From positions 1-64,000 of the forward strand of contig NZ_PKUS01000008.1 in the NCBI RefSeq assembly GCF_002866825.1: DNA of 64,000 bases. The letters are read 5' to 3'. Both the position numbers and the translations under genes were made by a program. This document shows, piece by piece, positions 18,458 to 27,402 of this stretch. Each line of letters opens with the position of its first letter. Positions within the stretch are counted from its first letter, which is position 1. The notes beneath the pieces were generated by a model. The model did not search any database. It was not told where the DNA came from and saw only the letters and a list, made by a program, of their open reading frames with translations. The stretch comes from Pseudohalioglobus lutimaris (lineage in GTDB: Bacteria > Pseudomonadota > Gammaproteobacteria > Pseudomonadales > Halieaceae).

Positions 18458-18924
18458 CGGATGATGGCATTGTCGTCCACGTCGCACACCGCCGGACCAT
18501 AGCCCGCGATAAATTCCGCGGGCAATCGCCTGGGTCTGCCGCTGGACATCTCGATACAGGCAAAGCGCATGCCACCGCGCAGCAGGGTGACGCCGTCATC
18601 AACGCGGACGATCTGGAAGCGGCGCTGCATGGTGAGACGACGGTCCCAGTTGACTATCCAGGTAGCGATTACGACTTTGTCGCCCTCACGGGATGCCTGC
18701 AGGTAGTGATATTCGCTGTGGGTGATCGCCATGGCCCTGTCCAGCCGCCGGTATGCTTCAAGGTCAAGGCCAAGCGATACCGAGTGGGCCCACGCCACTT
18801 GCTCACACCATTTAACGTATACGGCGTTGTTGGTGTGATTGAGTCCGTCGATATCGTCAGCCTGGACGATGCTGTCCAGGGTAAAAGGTTGAAGGTAATC
18901 CCAGTCCGGCATTCGAGGGCTCAT
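18454..18924 (-). CDS. Acyl-CoA thioesterase, 4-hydroxybenzoyl-CoA thioesterase (hotdog) family
   Basis: A 156-residue hotdog-fold thioester hydrolase. The motif ADDIDGLNHTNNAVYVKWCE (about residues 22-41) carries the catalytic Asp and the following NHxNN signature of the YbgC/FadM group. Substrate is not predictable; acyl-CoA is most likely. Its start overlaps the end of the NhaC antiporter gene by 4 bp, so the two are translationally coupled although no functional link is obvious. Its 3' end overlaps the convergent epmA by 4 bp. Confidence 0.9.
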   Translation of the reverse strand: MSPRMPDWDYLQPFTLDSIVQADDIDGLNHTNNAVYVKWCEQVAWAHSVSLGLDLEAYRRLDRAMAITHSEYHYLQASREGDKVVIATWIVNWDRRLTMQRRFQIVRVDDGVTLLRGGMRFACIEMSSGRPRRLPAEFIAGYGPAVCDVDDNAIIR

Positions 18925-20429
18925 GGGCTGGCGGCCTCGGCGGCTTCCGCCGGGTCAAAAGAGATGGGTTTGAGCGCGAACTGCAGGTAGCCGTAGATGA
19001 TGGCAATGACCGGGCAGAACAGGTTGAAAAAGGCGTAGGGGGCATAGCTGATCGTGGCGACGCCAAGGGTGGCCGACATGTACGCTCCACAGGTGTTCCA
19101 TGGAATCAACGCCGAGGTTAGCGTAGCGGAGTCCTCCAGCGTTCGCGACAGGTTGAGAGCAGACAGTCCACGCTCTCGATAGGCGTTGCGATACATACGC
19201 CCGGGCAGCGCCACGGCAATGAACTGGTCTGCCGCTAGGATATTGGTGCCAATGCAGGTAAACACGGTGGTGGTGATAAGTGAGCCAACGCTCTTCACGC
19301 TGCGCAGGGCCAGCCCCAGCAGATAGCCAAGAATACCTGTGCGCTCCAGTACTCCTCCAAATCCCAGCGCGCAGATAATCAACCACACCGTATTGAGCAT
19401 CGACGACATACCACCCTTGCTCAGTAATGCGTCCAGGAATTCGTTTCCGCTATTTGAAGTGAAGCCGTCAAAGAGTGCGATCCAGATTCCCTTTAATTGC
19501 ACGAACATATAGCTGAGATCCGGGCTACTGCCGGCGAGTCCGGCGACCTGGTCTGGCTGGAACAGCACTGCGAATACGGCGCCTGTCAGCGCGCTGACAA
19601 CGATCGCGGGAAAGGCGGGAAAACGCTTGAATACCAGTAGTAACATCAGCACTAGCGGCAGCAGCAGGTGCAGACCAATGGTGAACTCGGCGGCGAGCGC
19701 AGCCTGCAGGTTGGCAATCTCCCGGGGGGTCGCGCCCTCGGAAGAGCCGAGTACGGCAAAAATGGCCAGTGCCAGTACAAAGCTTGGCAGGGTTGTCCAC
19801 AGCATATGACGAATATGATCGAACAGGTCCACGCCGGTGGCGGCAGCGGCGAGGTTGGTGGTGTCGGACATCGGCGAGAGTTTGTCGCCAAAATAGGCCC
19901 CCGAGATAATCGCCCCGGCCGTTATCGCAGGCGACAGGTCAAAGCTGCCGGCGATACCCATCAGGCCGATGCCAAGGGTGCCGGCTACCGTCCACGAACT
20001 GCCGATGCTGATAGCGACGATGGCGCAGATTGCAGCGCTGGCTGCGTAGAAGATATCGGGGTCGAGAATCTGCACACCGTAATAGATCATTGCCGGCACC
20101 GTGCCGCAGAGGATCCATGTGCCGATAAGCATGCCCACACTGAGCAGGATCAGGGTCGGGCTCAACCCCATGCTGATACCGTTGACAATGCCCTCCTGCG
20201 CCTCTCGCCAACTGACTCCGCGGCTGCGTGACACCAGGGCCGCGACACAGGTGGCCAGAAGCAGGGCGATCTGGTTGGCACCGTAAGAGGAGTCTGCGCC
20301 AAACAGGTAAACGGAGCAGCCAAGGAGGGTGACGAGAAAGGCGATCGGGGTCAGCGCCTGCACCGCAGTGATTGGGAGTTTTTCTTTTCTCACGTCTAAT
20401 CGCCGTTCACCCGGGTTGCCTTTGTGCAT
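18921..20429 (-). CDS. Na+/H+ antiporter, NhaC family
   Basis: A polytopic inner-membrane protein of about 500 residues with 10-12 hydrophobic segments, for example TPIAFLVTLLGCSVYLFG, SIGSSWTVAGTLGIGLMGIAG and VWLIICALGFGGVLERTGILG. The conserved NhaC segment GAYFGDKLSPMSDTTNLAAA is intact. The family exchanges Na+ for H+, or in some members malate/lactate with Na+. I use the ATG at 20429; a GTG at 20393 is also possible, and a longer open frame up to 20525 has no family support. It is divergent from the sugar dehydrogenase and coupled to the downstream thioesterase. Confidence 0.88.
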   Translation of the reverse strand: MHKGNPGERRLDVRKEKLPITAVQALTPIAFLVTLLGCSVYLFGADSSYGANQIALLLATCVAALVSRSRGVSWREAQEGIVNGISMGLSPTLILLSVGMLIGTWILCGTVPAMIYYGVQILDPDIFYAASAAICAIVAISIGSSWTVAGTLGIGLMGIAGSFDLSPAITAGAIISGAYFGDKLSPMSDTTNLAAAATGVDLFDHIRHMLWTTLPSFVLALAIFAVLGSSEGATPREIANLQAALAAEFTIGLHLLLPLVLMLLLVFKRFPAFPAIVVSALTGAVFAVLFQPDQVAGLAGSSPDLSYMFVQLKGIWIALFDGFTSNSGNEFLDALLSKGGMSSMLNTVWLIICALGFGGVLERTGILGYLLGLALRSVKSVGSLITTTVFTCIGTNILAADQFIAVALPGRMYRNAYRERGLSALNLSRTLEDSATLTSALIPWNTCGAYMSATLGVATISYAPYAFFNLFCPVIAIIYGYLQFALKPISFDPAEAAEAASP

Positions 20430-20556
20430 CCCCAAGCCAATCAGGATGCCTGAATTTGTGCATACGGTACAGCCTGCGACCGGCCTGGGTCTGACAGCGA
20501 AAACCGTATCGCGTAATATAGGCACCGTCCTATTCAGTTTTTCCTGGAACAGTCAC

Positions 20557-21726
20557 ATGCGCCCTCATTCCCTACTCCCCGCATTGTCAGTGGCAGTATT
20601 TATTCTTTTATCAGTTGTTGCCTGCGCCCAGCCGGGCCCGGGTCCTGCGCGTGTTGAGCCTCTTCTGGAGAATGCGGCCAGCGCAACCGGGCCGGGCGAA
20701 GAGACCGGGATTCGTGTGCGCACGCTGTTGGAGTGGTTGCAGGAGCCCTGGGGAATGGACTTCCTCCCCGATGGTCGGCTGCTGCTGACAGAAAAGCCCG
20801 GCACCCTGAAAGTCGTCACGCCGGAAACCTGGCGCACCACGGATGTGAGTGGTGTGCCAGCAGTTGCCGACGAGGGGCAGGGGGGATTGATGGATGTTCT
20901 GGTTCATCCCGACTTTGAGCGCAATCATTGGGTGTATCTAAGTTACGCTGTTGCGGTAGAGGGTGGTTTCACGACTCGGGTAAGTCGCGCACGTCTGCGG
21001 GGTACTGCGTTGGAAGACTTCGAGGTCCTGTTTACAGCGCGACCTGCCTATGCCGAGCGGCGGCATTTCGGATCGCGCCTGCTTTTGGACCGGGGACTGC
21101 TCTATATCACCGTTGGTGACCGCGGCAATCGTGAAAAGGCCCAGTCACTACTGACGCATAACGGCAAGGTACTGCGGCTCACTGAGGATGGGCGCATTCC
21201 TGATGACAACCCATTCGTGGGTCGCGACGACGCCCTGCCTGAAATTTATAGCTACGGCCATCGCAATCCCCAGGGTATGGCCCGCCGCCCGGGGACGCGA
21301 GAAATCTGGGTCACCGAGCACGGTCCCCAGGGCGGAGACGAGATAAATATCATAAAGCCAGGCGCCAACTATGGCTGGCCCGTAATCACCTATGGTGAAG
21401 AGTACGGGGGTGGGGCAATTGGTGAGGGCGTCCACAAGGACGGCATGGAGCAGCCGCTTATCTACTACGTACCCTCCCTGGGAACGGGCGGTATCGCCTT
21501 CTATGACCTGAATACCTATCCTGGCTGGAACGCGTCACTGCTGGTCTCCGGCCTGCGCCTCGCGAGAATCAACCGCCTGGAGCTTGACGCCAGCGGCAAA
21601 CCTGGAAAGGAAACTCGCCTGCTGGGGAACCTGGGTATGCGGGTACGCGACATTCAGGTGGGCCCCGACGGTCTGGTCTATGCCCTGGCTGACCGGTCGC
21701 GCCTGATTCGACTCGAGCCGCGCTAA
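20557..21726 (+). CDS. PQQ-dependent aldose sugar dehydrogenase-like lipoprotein
   Basis: A 389-residue exported six-bladed beta-propeller of the soluble glucose dehydrogenase/YliI family, which oxidises aldose sugars with pyrroloquinoline quinone. The first 23 residues are a lipoprotein signal with lipobox VVAC, so the protein is membrane-anchored at Cys23. Blade motifs include WGMDFLPDGRLLLTEKPG, GDRGNREKAQSLLTHNGKVLRL, YGHRNPQGMA and TEHGPQGGDEINIIKPGANYGWP. I chose the ATG at 20557 because it begins the signal peptide. The stop codon is only 3 bp from the start of the next gene, a DNA repair nuclease, so the two appear to be one operon despite unrelated roles. Confidence 0.9.
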   Translation: MRPHSLLPALSVAVFILLSVVACAQPGPGPARVEPLLENAASATGPGEETGIRVRTLLEWLQEPWGMDFLPDGRLLLTEKPGTLKVVTPETWRTTDVSGVPAVADEGQGGLMDVLVHPDFERNHWVYLSYAVAVEGGFTTRVSRARLRGTALEDFEVLFTARPAYAERRHFGSRLLLDRGLLYITVGDRGNREKAQSLLTHNGKVLRLTEDGRIPDDNPFVGRDDALPEIYSYGHRNPQGMARRPGTREIWVTEHGPQGGDEINIIKPGANYGWPVITYGEEYGGGAIGEGVHKDGMEQPLIYYVPSLGTGGIAFYDLNTYPGWNASLLVSGLRLARINRLELDASGKPGKETRLLGNLGMRVRDIQVGPDGLVYALADRSRLIRLEPR

Positions 21727-21729
21727 ACC

Positions 21730-23388
21730 TTGCCATCACCCCACCGGCCACCTGCGGAACTACCCCCGTTTTACTATCGGGAAAACTTCCACAAGTTGCT
21801 GGACACCGTCGAAGGTCAGTATGGGGACCTGCTGCTCCCTGAGGAGACGGGCTTCCTCGAGGCATACAGGCGACTGGGTTTTGATGCGCAGTGCCTTTAT
21901 GTGCGACTGATCTCGCGTGTGGGCCCCTGGTTCAGGGAGCTGCGACTGCATTACCCGGAGCTGGGCGCCATTACCCCGGCGGTGGACGATTTGCTGCAAG
22001 CCGGTCTCGCCGAGCAGGCAGCAGGGCTGTCTGTCGAAGACCTGGGGGGGCTTTGCAGCGTCGCCGAGCTGTCCACTTTATACGCGACTCGGGCCGCCGA
22101 CAAAGCCAGCCTGCTGCAGCAGATTAGCCAGGTCGAGAGTAGCGAGACGGGCGCTCTGGACACGCTCATAGCCGCAGATTGTGCTCGTGTGATTGCGCCG
22201 GCAAAAACAGACGTGGTCAACCTGCTGCAATTGCTGTTCTTTGGTAATCGCCGTCAGGGGCTGACCGACTTTGTGCTCAGCGACCTCGGGGTGGCGCGCT
22301 ACTATCCCTACGCGCTGGACCGGGGCCAGCGCCTGTTTCCCCGGCGTGAAACGCTGGAGGCCTATCTCGACTGCGCCGCCTGCGAGGATCAGTGGCACGT
22401 CCTGCTGGAGCAGGGCGACGAAAAAGGTATCCGTGAGTTGGCGGTCGCCATGTCTTGCACAGCAATTCGCGACCCTGCGGTACAGCACCGCTGGGACCGT
22501 CTCTACAATCGTGTTGCCCGACAACTGGAGCGCATGGGGGAAAGCCAGCTCGCATTGACCCTGTACAGTCTCAGTCAAAGGCATCCGGCACGCGAACGCA
22601 GTGCCCGGCTGTTTGAGAAAGTGGGTGCTCACTCGCAAGCGGAGCAACTTTGCGAGACCATCGAAGCGCAGCCCTGGTGTGAGGATGAGAGGGATGCGTC
22701 GCGGCGCATTCTGCCGCGCGTGCGCAGGAAGTTGTATGGTGGCAGCACGTCCCGGCGTCGCGACCAATTCGATCAATTCGTGTTGTCTTTGCCACACAGT
22801 GACGTGCGAGTGGAACGGCAGGTAGCGCAGAAACTGTCTGGCGATTGGCAGCAGGTACGCTACGTCGAAAACCAGTTGATGACTGCGCTGTTCGGACTGG
22901 CGTTCTGGGAGCAGATCTTTGCCCCGGTTCCCGGCGCATTCAACAATCCCTATCAGAGTGTGCCTGCCGATATGTACGAGCAGGACTTTGCTGCCAATCG
23001 ACGGGAGCTGCTCGACTCGCGACTGGCCGAGCTCTCGACTCTGTCGCTGGATGTTGAATTACCCAATCGTTGGCGCAGCTACCAGGGATTCCAGTGCCGC
23101 TGGGTGAACTGGCGCGTCATCTCTGAAGAGCTGGTGACCAATGCCGCAGCCGTGATTCCGCGTGAACATTTGCTAGCCATCTGGCAGAGAATCCTCTTTG
23201 ATCCCCGGGAGAACCGCCGTGGTTTTCCGGATTTGCTGGCGCTTGGTTCCCGCCCAGGCGACTACCAGATGATAGAAGTCAAAGGCCCCGGGGATACGCT
23301 ACAGGATAGCCAGAAGCGTTGGCTTCGATTTTTTCGTGAGCAGGGGATTCCTGCTGCTGTCGCGCATGTACAGTGGTCCGATGACTGA
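21730..23388 (+). CDS. FAN1-like structure-specific nuclease (VRR-NUC domain)
   Basis: A 552-residue homologue of eukaryotic FAN1, the 5' flap nuclease that unhooks DNA interstrand crosslinks. The C-terminal VRR-NUC domain has the PD-(D/E)XK catalytic set: Pro500-Asp501, Glu516-Val-Lys518 (IEVKGP), and the downstream GDTLxxxQxxW motif with Gln528. The N-terminal 370 residues are helical and match the SAP/TPR-like region of bacterial FAN1 without a UBZ finger. The start is a TTG right after the sugar dehydrogenase stop, with a weak Shine-Dalgarno, so coupling is likely. It overlaps the following helicase by 8 bp (ATGACTGA). The two probably act in the same repair pathway. Confidence 0.9.
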   Translation: MPSPHRPPAELPPFYYRENFHKLLDTVEGQYGDLLLPEETGFLEAYRRLGFDAQCLYVRLISRVGPWFRELRLHYPELGAITPAVDDLLQAGLAEQAAGLSVEDLGGLCSVAELSTLYATRAADKASLLQQISQVESSETGALDTLIAADCARVIAPAKTDVVNLLQLLFFGNRRQGLTDFVLSDLGVARYYPYALDRGQRLFPRRETLEAYLDCAACEDQWHVLLEQGDEKGIRELAVAMSCTAIRDPAVQHRWDRLYNRVARQLERMGESQLALTLYSLSQRHPARERSARLFEKVGAHSQAEQLCETIEAQPWCEDERDASRRILPRVRRKLYGGSTSRRRDQFDQFVLSLPHSDVRVERQVAQKLSGDWQQVRYVENQLMTALFGLAFWEQIFAPVPGAFNNPYQSVPADMYEQDFAANRRELLDSRLAELSTLSLDVELPNRWRSYQGFQCRWVNWRVISEELVTNAAAVIPREHLLAIWQRILFDPRENRRGFPDLLALGSRPGDYQMIEVKGPGDTLQDSQKRWLRFFREQGIPAAVAHVQWSDD

Positions 23389-25675
23389 ATTTACCGTTAG
23401 TGTTCGCGATCTGGTGGCGTTCTGCCATCGTAGCGAGGACATTGATCACCGCTATACGCCGTCCCCTACTGCTGAGCAGGGGATGGATGGGCATGCGCGG
23501 GTCTACCGTCGCCGCGCCGACAGCTACCACCGGGAGTATCCGGTACGGTACCGACACCAACAGGGCGAGTGTAGCTTGCTATTGCGCGGGCGGGCGGATG
23601 GTTACGACGCGACTCTGGGCCTGGTAGAAGAAATCAAAACCTGTCGTGGGGATCCGGCGCGTATTCCTCCGGCAGTGAGCCGTCTTCACCTGGCGCAGGC
23701 GCAAGTCTATGCCGCCATTATCGCTGAAAATGAGGGTCTGGCATCGCTGGAAGTGCGCCTGACCTGGCTGGATATTGATCAGGACCAGGAACACCCTCTT
23801 TCCCAGCATTACCAGCGCGAGGAGCTGAGAACTTTTCTGCTGGAGACGCTGGCGCGGTTTTCGCAATGGCTGGAACTGCTGCAGCGACTGCGAGAGCGCC
23901 GTCAGGCAAGTTTGCGTTCCCTGCCTTTTCCCCACGGTGAGTTTCGCAGCGGGCAGCGGGATATTGCCGAACTGGTCTACAAATGTGTGGATCAGGGGGG
24001 GCAACTGATGATTGAGGCCCCGACGGGCATCGGCAAAACTTCGGCGGTGCTGTTCCCGTCACTGAAAGCGATGGAGCGCGACAAGCACGAGGCGCTGGTA
24101 TTTGTAACCTCCAGAACGGTGGGCAGGCGCACAGCGGAAAGCAGCCTGGCGATGATGGCGGAAGCAGGCTTGAGGGCATGCAGCCTCAGCCTGTCTGCCA
24201 GGGCCTCGGTCTGCCTGTCGCCGGGCAGTGCCTGCCATGGAGATGATTGTCTCTATGCCAGCGGCTACTACGACCGGCTGCAAGGCGCGATGGCCGAGGC
24301 GGTGCAGGCGGGCCTGCTGCAGCGTGAAACACTGCAGGACATCGGCAGGCGTCACCGCGTATGCCCTCATCAACTGGCTACCGACCTCCTGCCCTGGGTG
24401 GATATCGTGATTGCCGACGCCCATTACGTTTACAGCTTGCAGCCCCTGGTCGGCAGGAAGATGGAAGAGCACCGGCGCTGGAGCGTATTAGTGGACGAGG
24501 CGCACAATCTGCCTGAGCGCGCGCGTAGCATGTATAGCGCCAAACTGTCCAAGTCGGCATTGATGCGGGTGAAGAAACATGCCTCCGGACCAATAAAAAA
24601 GGCATTGGAGCGACTCAACCGGGCGATACTGGCGCTGCAGAGCGAACGCTGCACTGAGACTGCGCAGTACGCCATCCTCGAAGACCTGCCGTCCCCGTTG
24701 GTGAATGCCATGGCTGACGTGGTCGCGGCGGTGGTGCAACGCATGGGAGAGGACGTGCGCTTCCCCCCTGCCAACCCGCTGCTGATGGACTTCTTCTTCT
24801 CCCTGTTGCAGTGGCTGCGGGTCGCGGAACGCTGGGGCGATGAGTACCGACTGGAACTGGACCCCGGCGAGGGCAGGCAAGGGCTGATCCTGCATCTGAA
24901 TTGCCTGGATCCGTCGCGACTGCTGGCGCTGTGCCATAGCAGGGCTCATGCCACGGTGGCTTTCTCGGCGACACTCTCACCGCGCGACTGGATGCGTCAG
25001 CTGATGGGTCTGCAGGAGGATGCCGTTTGCCGGCGTCTGAATTCCCCTTTTTCTCCCGGGCAGCTGCAGGTGGAACTGGAGACGCGTGTTGATACCCGTT
25101 ACCGCCAGCGGGAGGCCAGCCTGGATCTGCTGGCGGCTAGAATTGGTCAGTTTCTCCGGCAGACTACCGGAAACTGCATCGTATACTTCCCATCTTATCG
25201 TTATCTTCACCGGGTGCTGGAAGTCCTGCACGCGGCCGGGGGATTGCAGGGGCGCCAGCTCTGGGAGCAATACCCGGAAATGGACGAGGTGGCGCGCAAT
25301 GGTTTATTCGAATCCTTGCACCGGGCCGACAATGTGGCCGCATTCTGTATTCTCGGCGGTTTGTTCTCCGAGGGCATAGACTTGCCGGGCGACCTGCTCA
25401 CTGGCGTTGTCATTGTGGGAGTGGGTATGCCCCAGGTAGGCCAGGAAAGGGAGCTGCTGCGCCAGTGGTACCAGCTGAGATACGGCTCTGGATTTGAGTA
25501 TGCCTACCTTTACCCTGCGCTGCAGAAGGTGGACCAGGCGCTGGGCCGGGTCGTGCGCACCGATGCAGACTGCGGTCAGGCCTTACTGATCGATATTCGC
25601 TATGACAATGACAGCTATCGCCAGTTACTGCCCCCCTGGTGGACTTACCAGCGCGCCGTCGATCCACTTCCGTAG
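23381..25675 (+). CDS. Rad3/XPD-type iron-sulfur helicase with N-terminal PD-(D/E)XK nuclease-like domain
   Basis: A 764-residue superfamily 2 DNA helicase of the DinG/XPD class. Residues 1-180 resemble a RecB/Cas4-type nuclease: GRADGYD with Asp73, VEEIKT with Glu84-x-Lys86, and AQAQVY near 105-110. The helicase core has Walker A APTGIGKT (213-220), DEAH box VDEAHN (371-376) and the C-terminal motif VDQALGRVVRT. Four cysteines (278, 285, 290, 328; spacing 6, 4 and 37) sit where XPD and DinG bind a 4Fe-4S cluster. I use the ATG at 23381, which overlaps the end of the FAN1-like gene by 8 bp; an upstream ATG at 23336 lies deep within that gene. Nuclease activity is inferred from motif pattern only. 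Confidence 0.88.
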   Translation: MTEFTVSVRDLVAFCHRSEDIDHRYTPSPTAEQGMDGHARVYRRRADSYHREYPVRYRHQQGECSLLLRGRADGYDATLGLVEEIKTCRGDPARIPPAVSRLHLAQAQVYAAIIAENEGLASLEVRLTWLDIDQDQEHPLSQHYQREELRTFLLETLARFSQWLELLQRLRERRQASLRSLPFPHGEFRSGQRDIAELVYKCVDQGGQLMIEAPTGIGKTSAVLFPSLKAMERDKHEALVFVTSRTVGRRTAESSLAMMAEAGLRACSLSLSARASVCLSPGSACHGDDCLYASGYYDRLQGAMAEAVQAGLLQRETLQDIGRRHRVCPHQLATDLLPWVDIVIADAHYVYSLQPLVGRKMEEHRRWSVLVDEAHNLPERARSMYSAKLSKSALMRVKKHASGPIKKALERLNRAILALQSERCTETAQYAILEDLPSPLVNAMADVVAAVVQRMGEDVRFPPANPLLMDFFFSLLQWLRVAERWGDEYRLELDPGEGRQGLILHLNCLDPSRLLALCHSRAHATVAFSATLSPRDWMRQLMGLQEDAVCRRLNSPFSPGQLQVELETRVDTRYRQREASLDLLAARIGQFLRQTTGNCIVYFPSYRYLHRVLEVLHAAGGLQGRQLWEQYPEMDEVARNGLFESLHRADNVAAFCILGGLFSEGIDLPGDLLTGVVIVGVGMPQVGQERELLRQWYQLRYGSGFEYAYLYPALQKVDQALGRVVRTDADCGQALLIDIRYDNDSYRQLLPPWWTYQRAVDPLP

Positions 25676-25963
25676 CGATCGATCTGGTCTATATTATTGG
25701 GCTCTGTCGCACTTGTTTGCGCGGCTTGAGTCCGTACATTAGCGGATCTGCAGATTAATCGGCTAGAGTTGGCGCCGAAATGAATTTGCTCAATCCATTC
25801 AGCGCGTGAATAACAGTCATAATTCCTGCGCTGTAGGCACTGTGCTAGAGTGTCCGGCCGGCCCAAAGAGGGCGGTAAGGTTATGGCCCACAAGAGGCCA
25901 GCCAAAGGCGTCCGCACAGGGCGAGAACAAGAAACACAAACCAGCAACGGGGGTTACACCGCA

Positions 25964-27106
25964 ATGCGTATCGCAATACCCAGGGAGACACAGCCGGGCG
26001 AGAACCGGGTGCCTATCACTCCCGACGTGGCCAAGAAACTGGTGCACATGGGCGCAGATCTTGTCATCGAAGCCGGACTTGGTGTCGGCGCCGGATTTAC
26101 CGATGAGGAGTACGTTAAAGCTGGCGCTACTGTATCCAGCGACCGCAAGGAACTGTTCGCCAGTGCCGACCTGCTGTTGCGCTTGAATAAGCCGACGGTT
26201 GAGGAAATCGGACAGATGCAGAGGGGCTGCATCCATATCAGCTACCTGGACCCCTTTAATGAGCGTGAACTGATCTCCGCTTTCAAGGAAGCAGGCGTCA
26301 CGGCCATTTCCATGGAGATGATTCCCCGGACTACCCGTAGCCAGAAGATGGACGCCTTGAGCTCCCAGGCTAACCTGGCGGGTTATGTGATGGTAATGAA
26401 GGCTGCTTCGCACCTGCCACGTATATTCCCGATGATGATGACGCCTGCTGGAACCTTGAAGCCCGCGAGTGTTTTTGTCATTGGCGCAGGTGTGGCGGGT
26501 TTGCAGGCCATCGCCACGGCCAAGCGTCTCGGCGCCAAGGTTACCGCATTTGATACACGCCCGGTTGTTGCCGAGCAAGTACAATCACTGGGTGGCAAGT
26601 TTCTCGAGATAGACCTCGGTGAAACGGGTGAGACCGCCGGCGGATATGCCAAGGAACTGACGCCAGAGCAGGTAGAGCTGCAGCGCCAGGCCCAGAAAGA
26701 TGTGATCGCCAAGTCCGATGTGGTAATCACCACAGCGCAGGTTTTTGGTCGCAAGCCTCCGGTTCTGGTTACCCAGGATATGATCCAGGGCATGCAACCC
26801 GGTTCGGTGATTGTGGACATGGCGGCCGAGACGGGCGGCAATGTCGAAGGCTCGCGTCCGGGTGACATTGTTGAGTGGTCGGGAGTGACTATCATCGGCA
26901 CGGGCAACTGGGCCGGCGAAGTCGCCCGGGATGCCAGCCAGATGTACTCCTCGAACTTGTTCAATCTGGTTGAAGACAACTGGTGTAAGGAGCAGAAGCT
27001 GTTTCAGGTCGATTTCAACGACGACATTCTCCCCGGTTGCATCATCACCCATGGCGGTGAAGTGACCAACGAGACTATCAAGAACATCATGGAAGGGGAG
27101 GCATAA
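25964..27106 (+). CDS. pntAA: NAD(P) transhydrogenase subunit alpha, part 1 (PntAA)
   Basis: The soluble NAD(H)-binding domain I of proton-translocating transhydrogenase, which uses proton motive force to make NADPH from NADH. The 380 residues start MRIAIPRETQPGENRVPITP and contain the dinucleotide fold VIGAGVAGLQAIATAKRLGAKVTAFDTRP. The split of the alpha chain into pntAA and pntAB is the form found in many bacteria, unlike the fused E. coli PntA. The ATG at 25964 is preferred; the frame is open for 38 codons upstream, but that stretch is basic and has no family match. pntAB starts 2 bp after the stop. Confidence 0.95.
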   Translation: MRIAIPRETQPGENRVPITPDVAKKLVHMGADLVIEAGLGVGAGFTDEEYVKAGATVSSDRKELFASADLLLRLNKPTVEEIGQMQRGCIHISYLDPFNERELISAFKEAGVTAISMEMIPRTTRSQKMDALSSQANLAGYVMVMKAASHLPRIFPMMMTPAGTLKPASVFVIGAGVAGLQAIATAKRLGAKVTAFDTRPVVAEQVQSLGGKFLEIDLGETGETAGGYAKELTPEQVELQRQAQKDVIAKSDVVITTAQVFGRKPPVLVTQDMIQGMQPGSVIVDMAAETGGNVEGSRPGDIVEWSGVTIIGTGNWAGEVARDASQMYSSNLFNLVEDNWCKEQKLFQVDFNDDILPGCIITHGGEVTNETIKNIMEGEA

Positions 27107-27108
27107 TC

Positions 27109-27396
27109 ATGGTACCCGCAGTCGTATTCCTCACGTTTATTCTCATGTTGTCCATCTTCCTGGGCTTCGAACTGATCAACAAGGTCCCGGCGACCTTGCA
27201 CACACCCCTGATGTCAGGCGCCAACGCGATCTCCGGCATTACCGTGGTAGGTGCGGTCAGCCTGGCCGGCACTGGCCACGGTGACGCGGCGCAGTGGTTC
27301 GGCTTCTTCGCTGTAGTTCTTGCCTCGATTAACGTGGTCGGCGGTTACCTGGTGACTGATCGTATGCTCGCCATGTTCAAGAAGAAGGAGGGCTAA
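27109..27396 (+). CDS. pntAB: NAD(P) transhydrogenase subunit alpha, part 2 (PntAB)
   Basis: A 95-residue membrane protein supplying part of the proton-conducting domain II. It is three hydrophobic helices (VVFLTFILMLSIFLGFELI, ISGITVVGAVSLAGTGHG, FFAVVLASINVVGGYLVTD) and ends in a basic tail. It has a good Shine-Dalgarno (GGAGG) inside the end of pntAA and is 2 bp from it, and is followed 6 bp later by pntB. Confidence 0.94.
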   Translation: MVPAVVFLTFILMLSIFLGFELINKVPATLHTPLMSGANAISGITVVGAVSLAGTGHGDAAQWFGFFAVVLASINVVGGYLVTDRMLAMFKKKEG

Positions 27397-27402
27397 GGCG
27401 CT

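Noticed and set aside
25676-25963. Gap before pntAA screened for an RNA gene or small protein
   Set aside because: Apart from the open pntAA extension and a weak extended -10, I saw no tRNA, repeat or convincing small gene.
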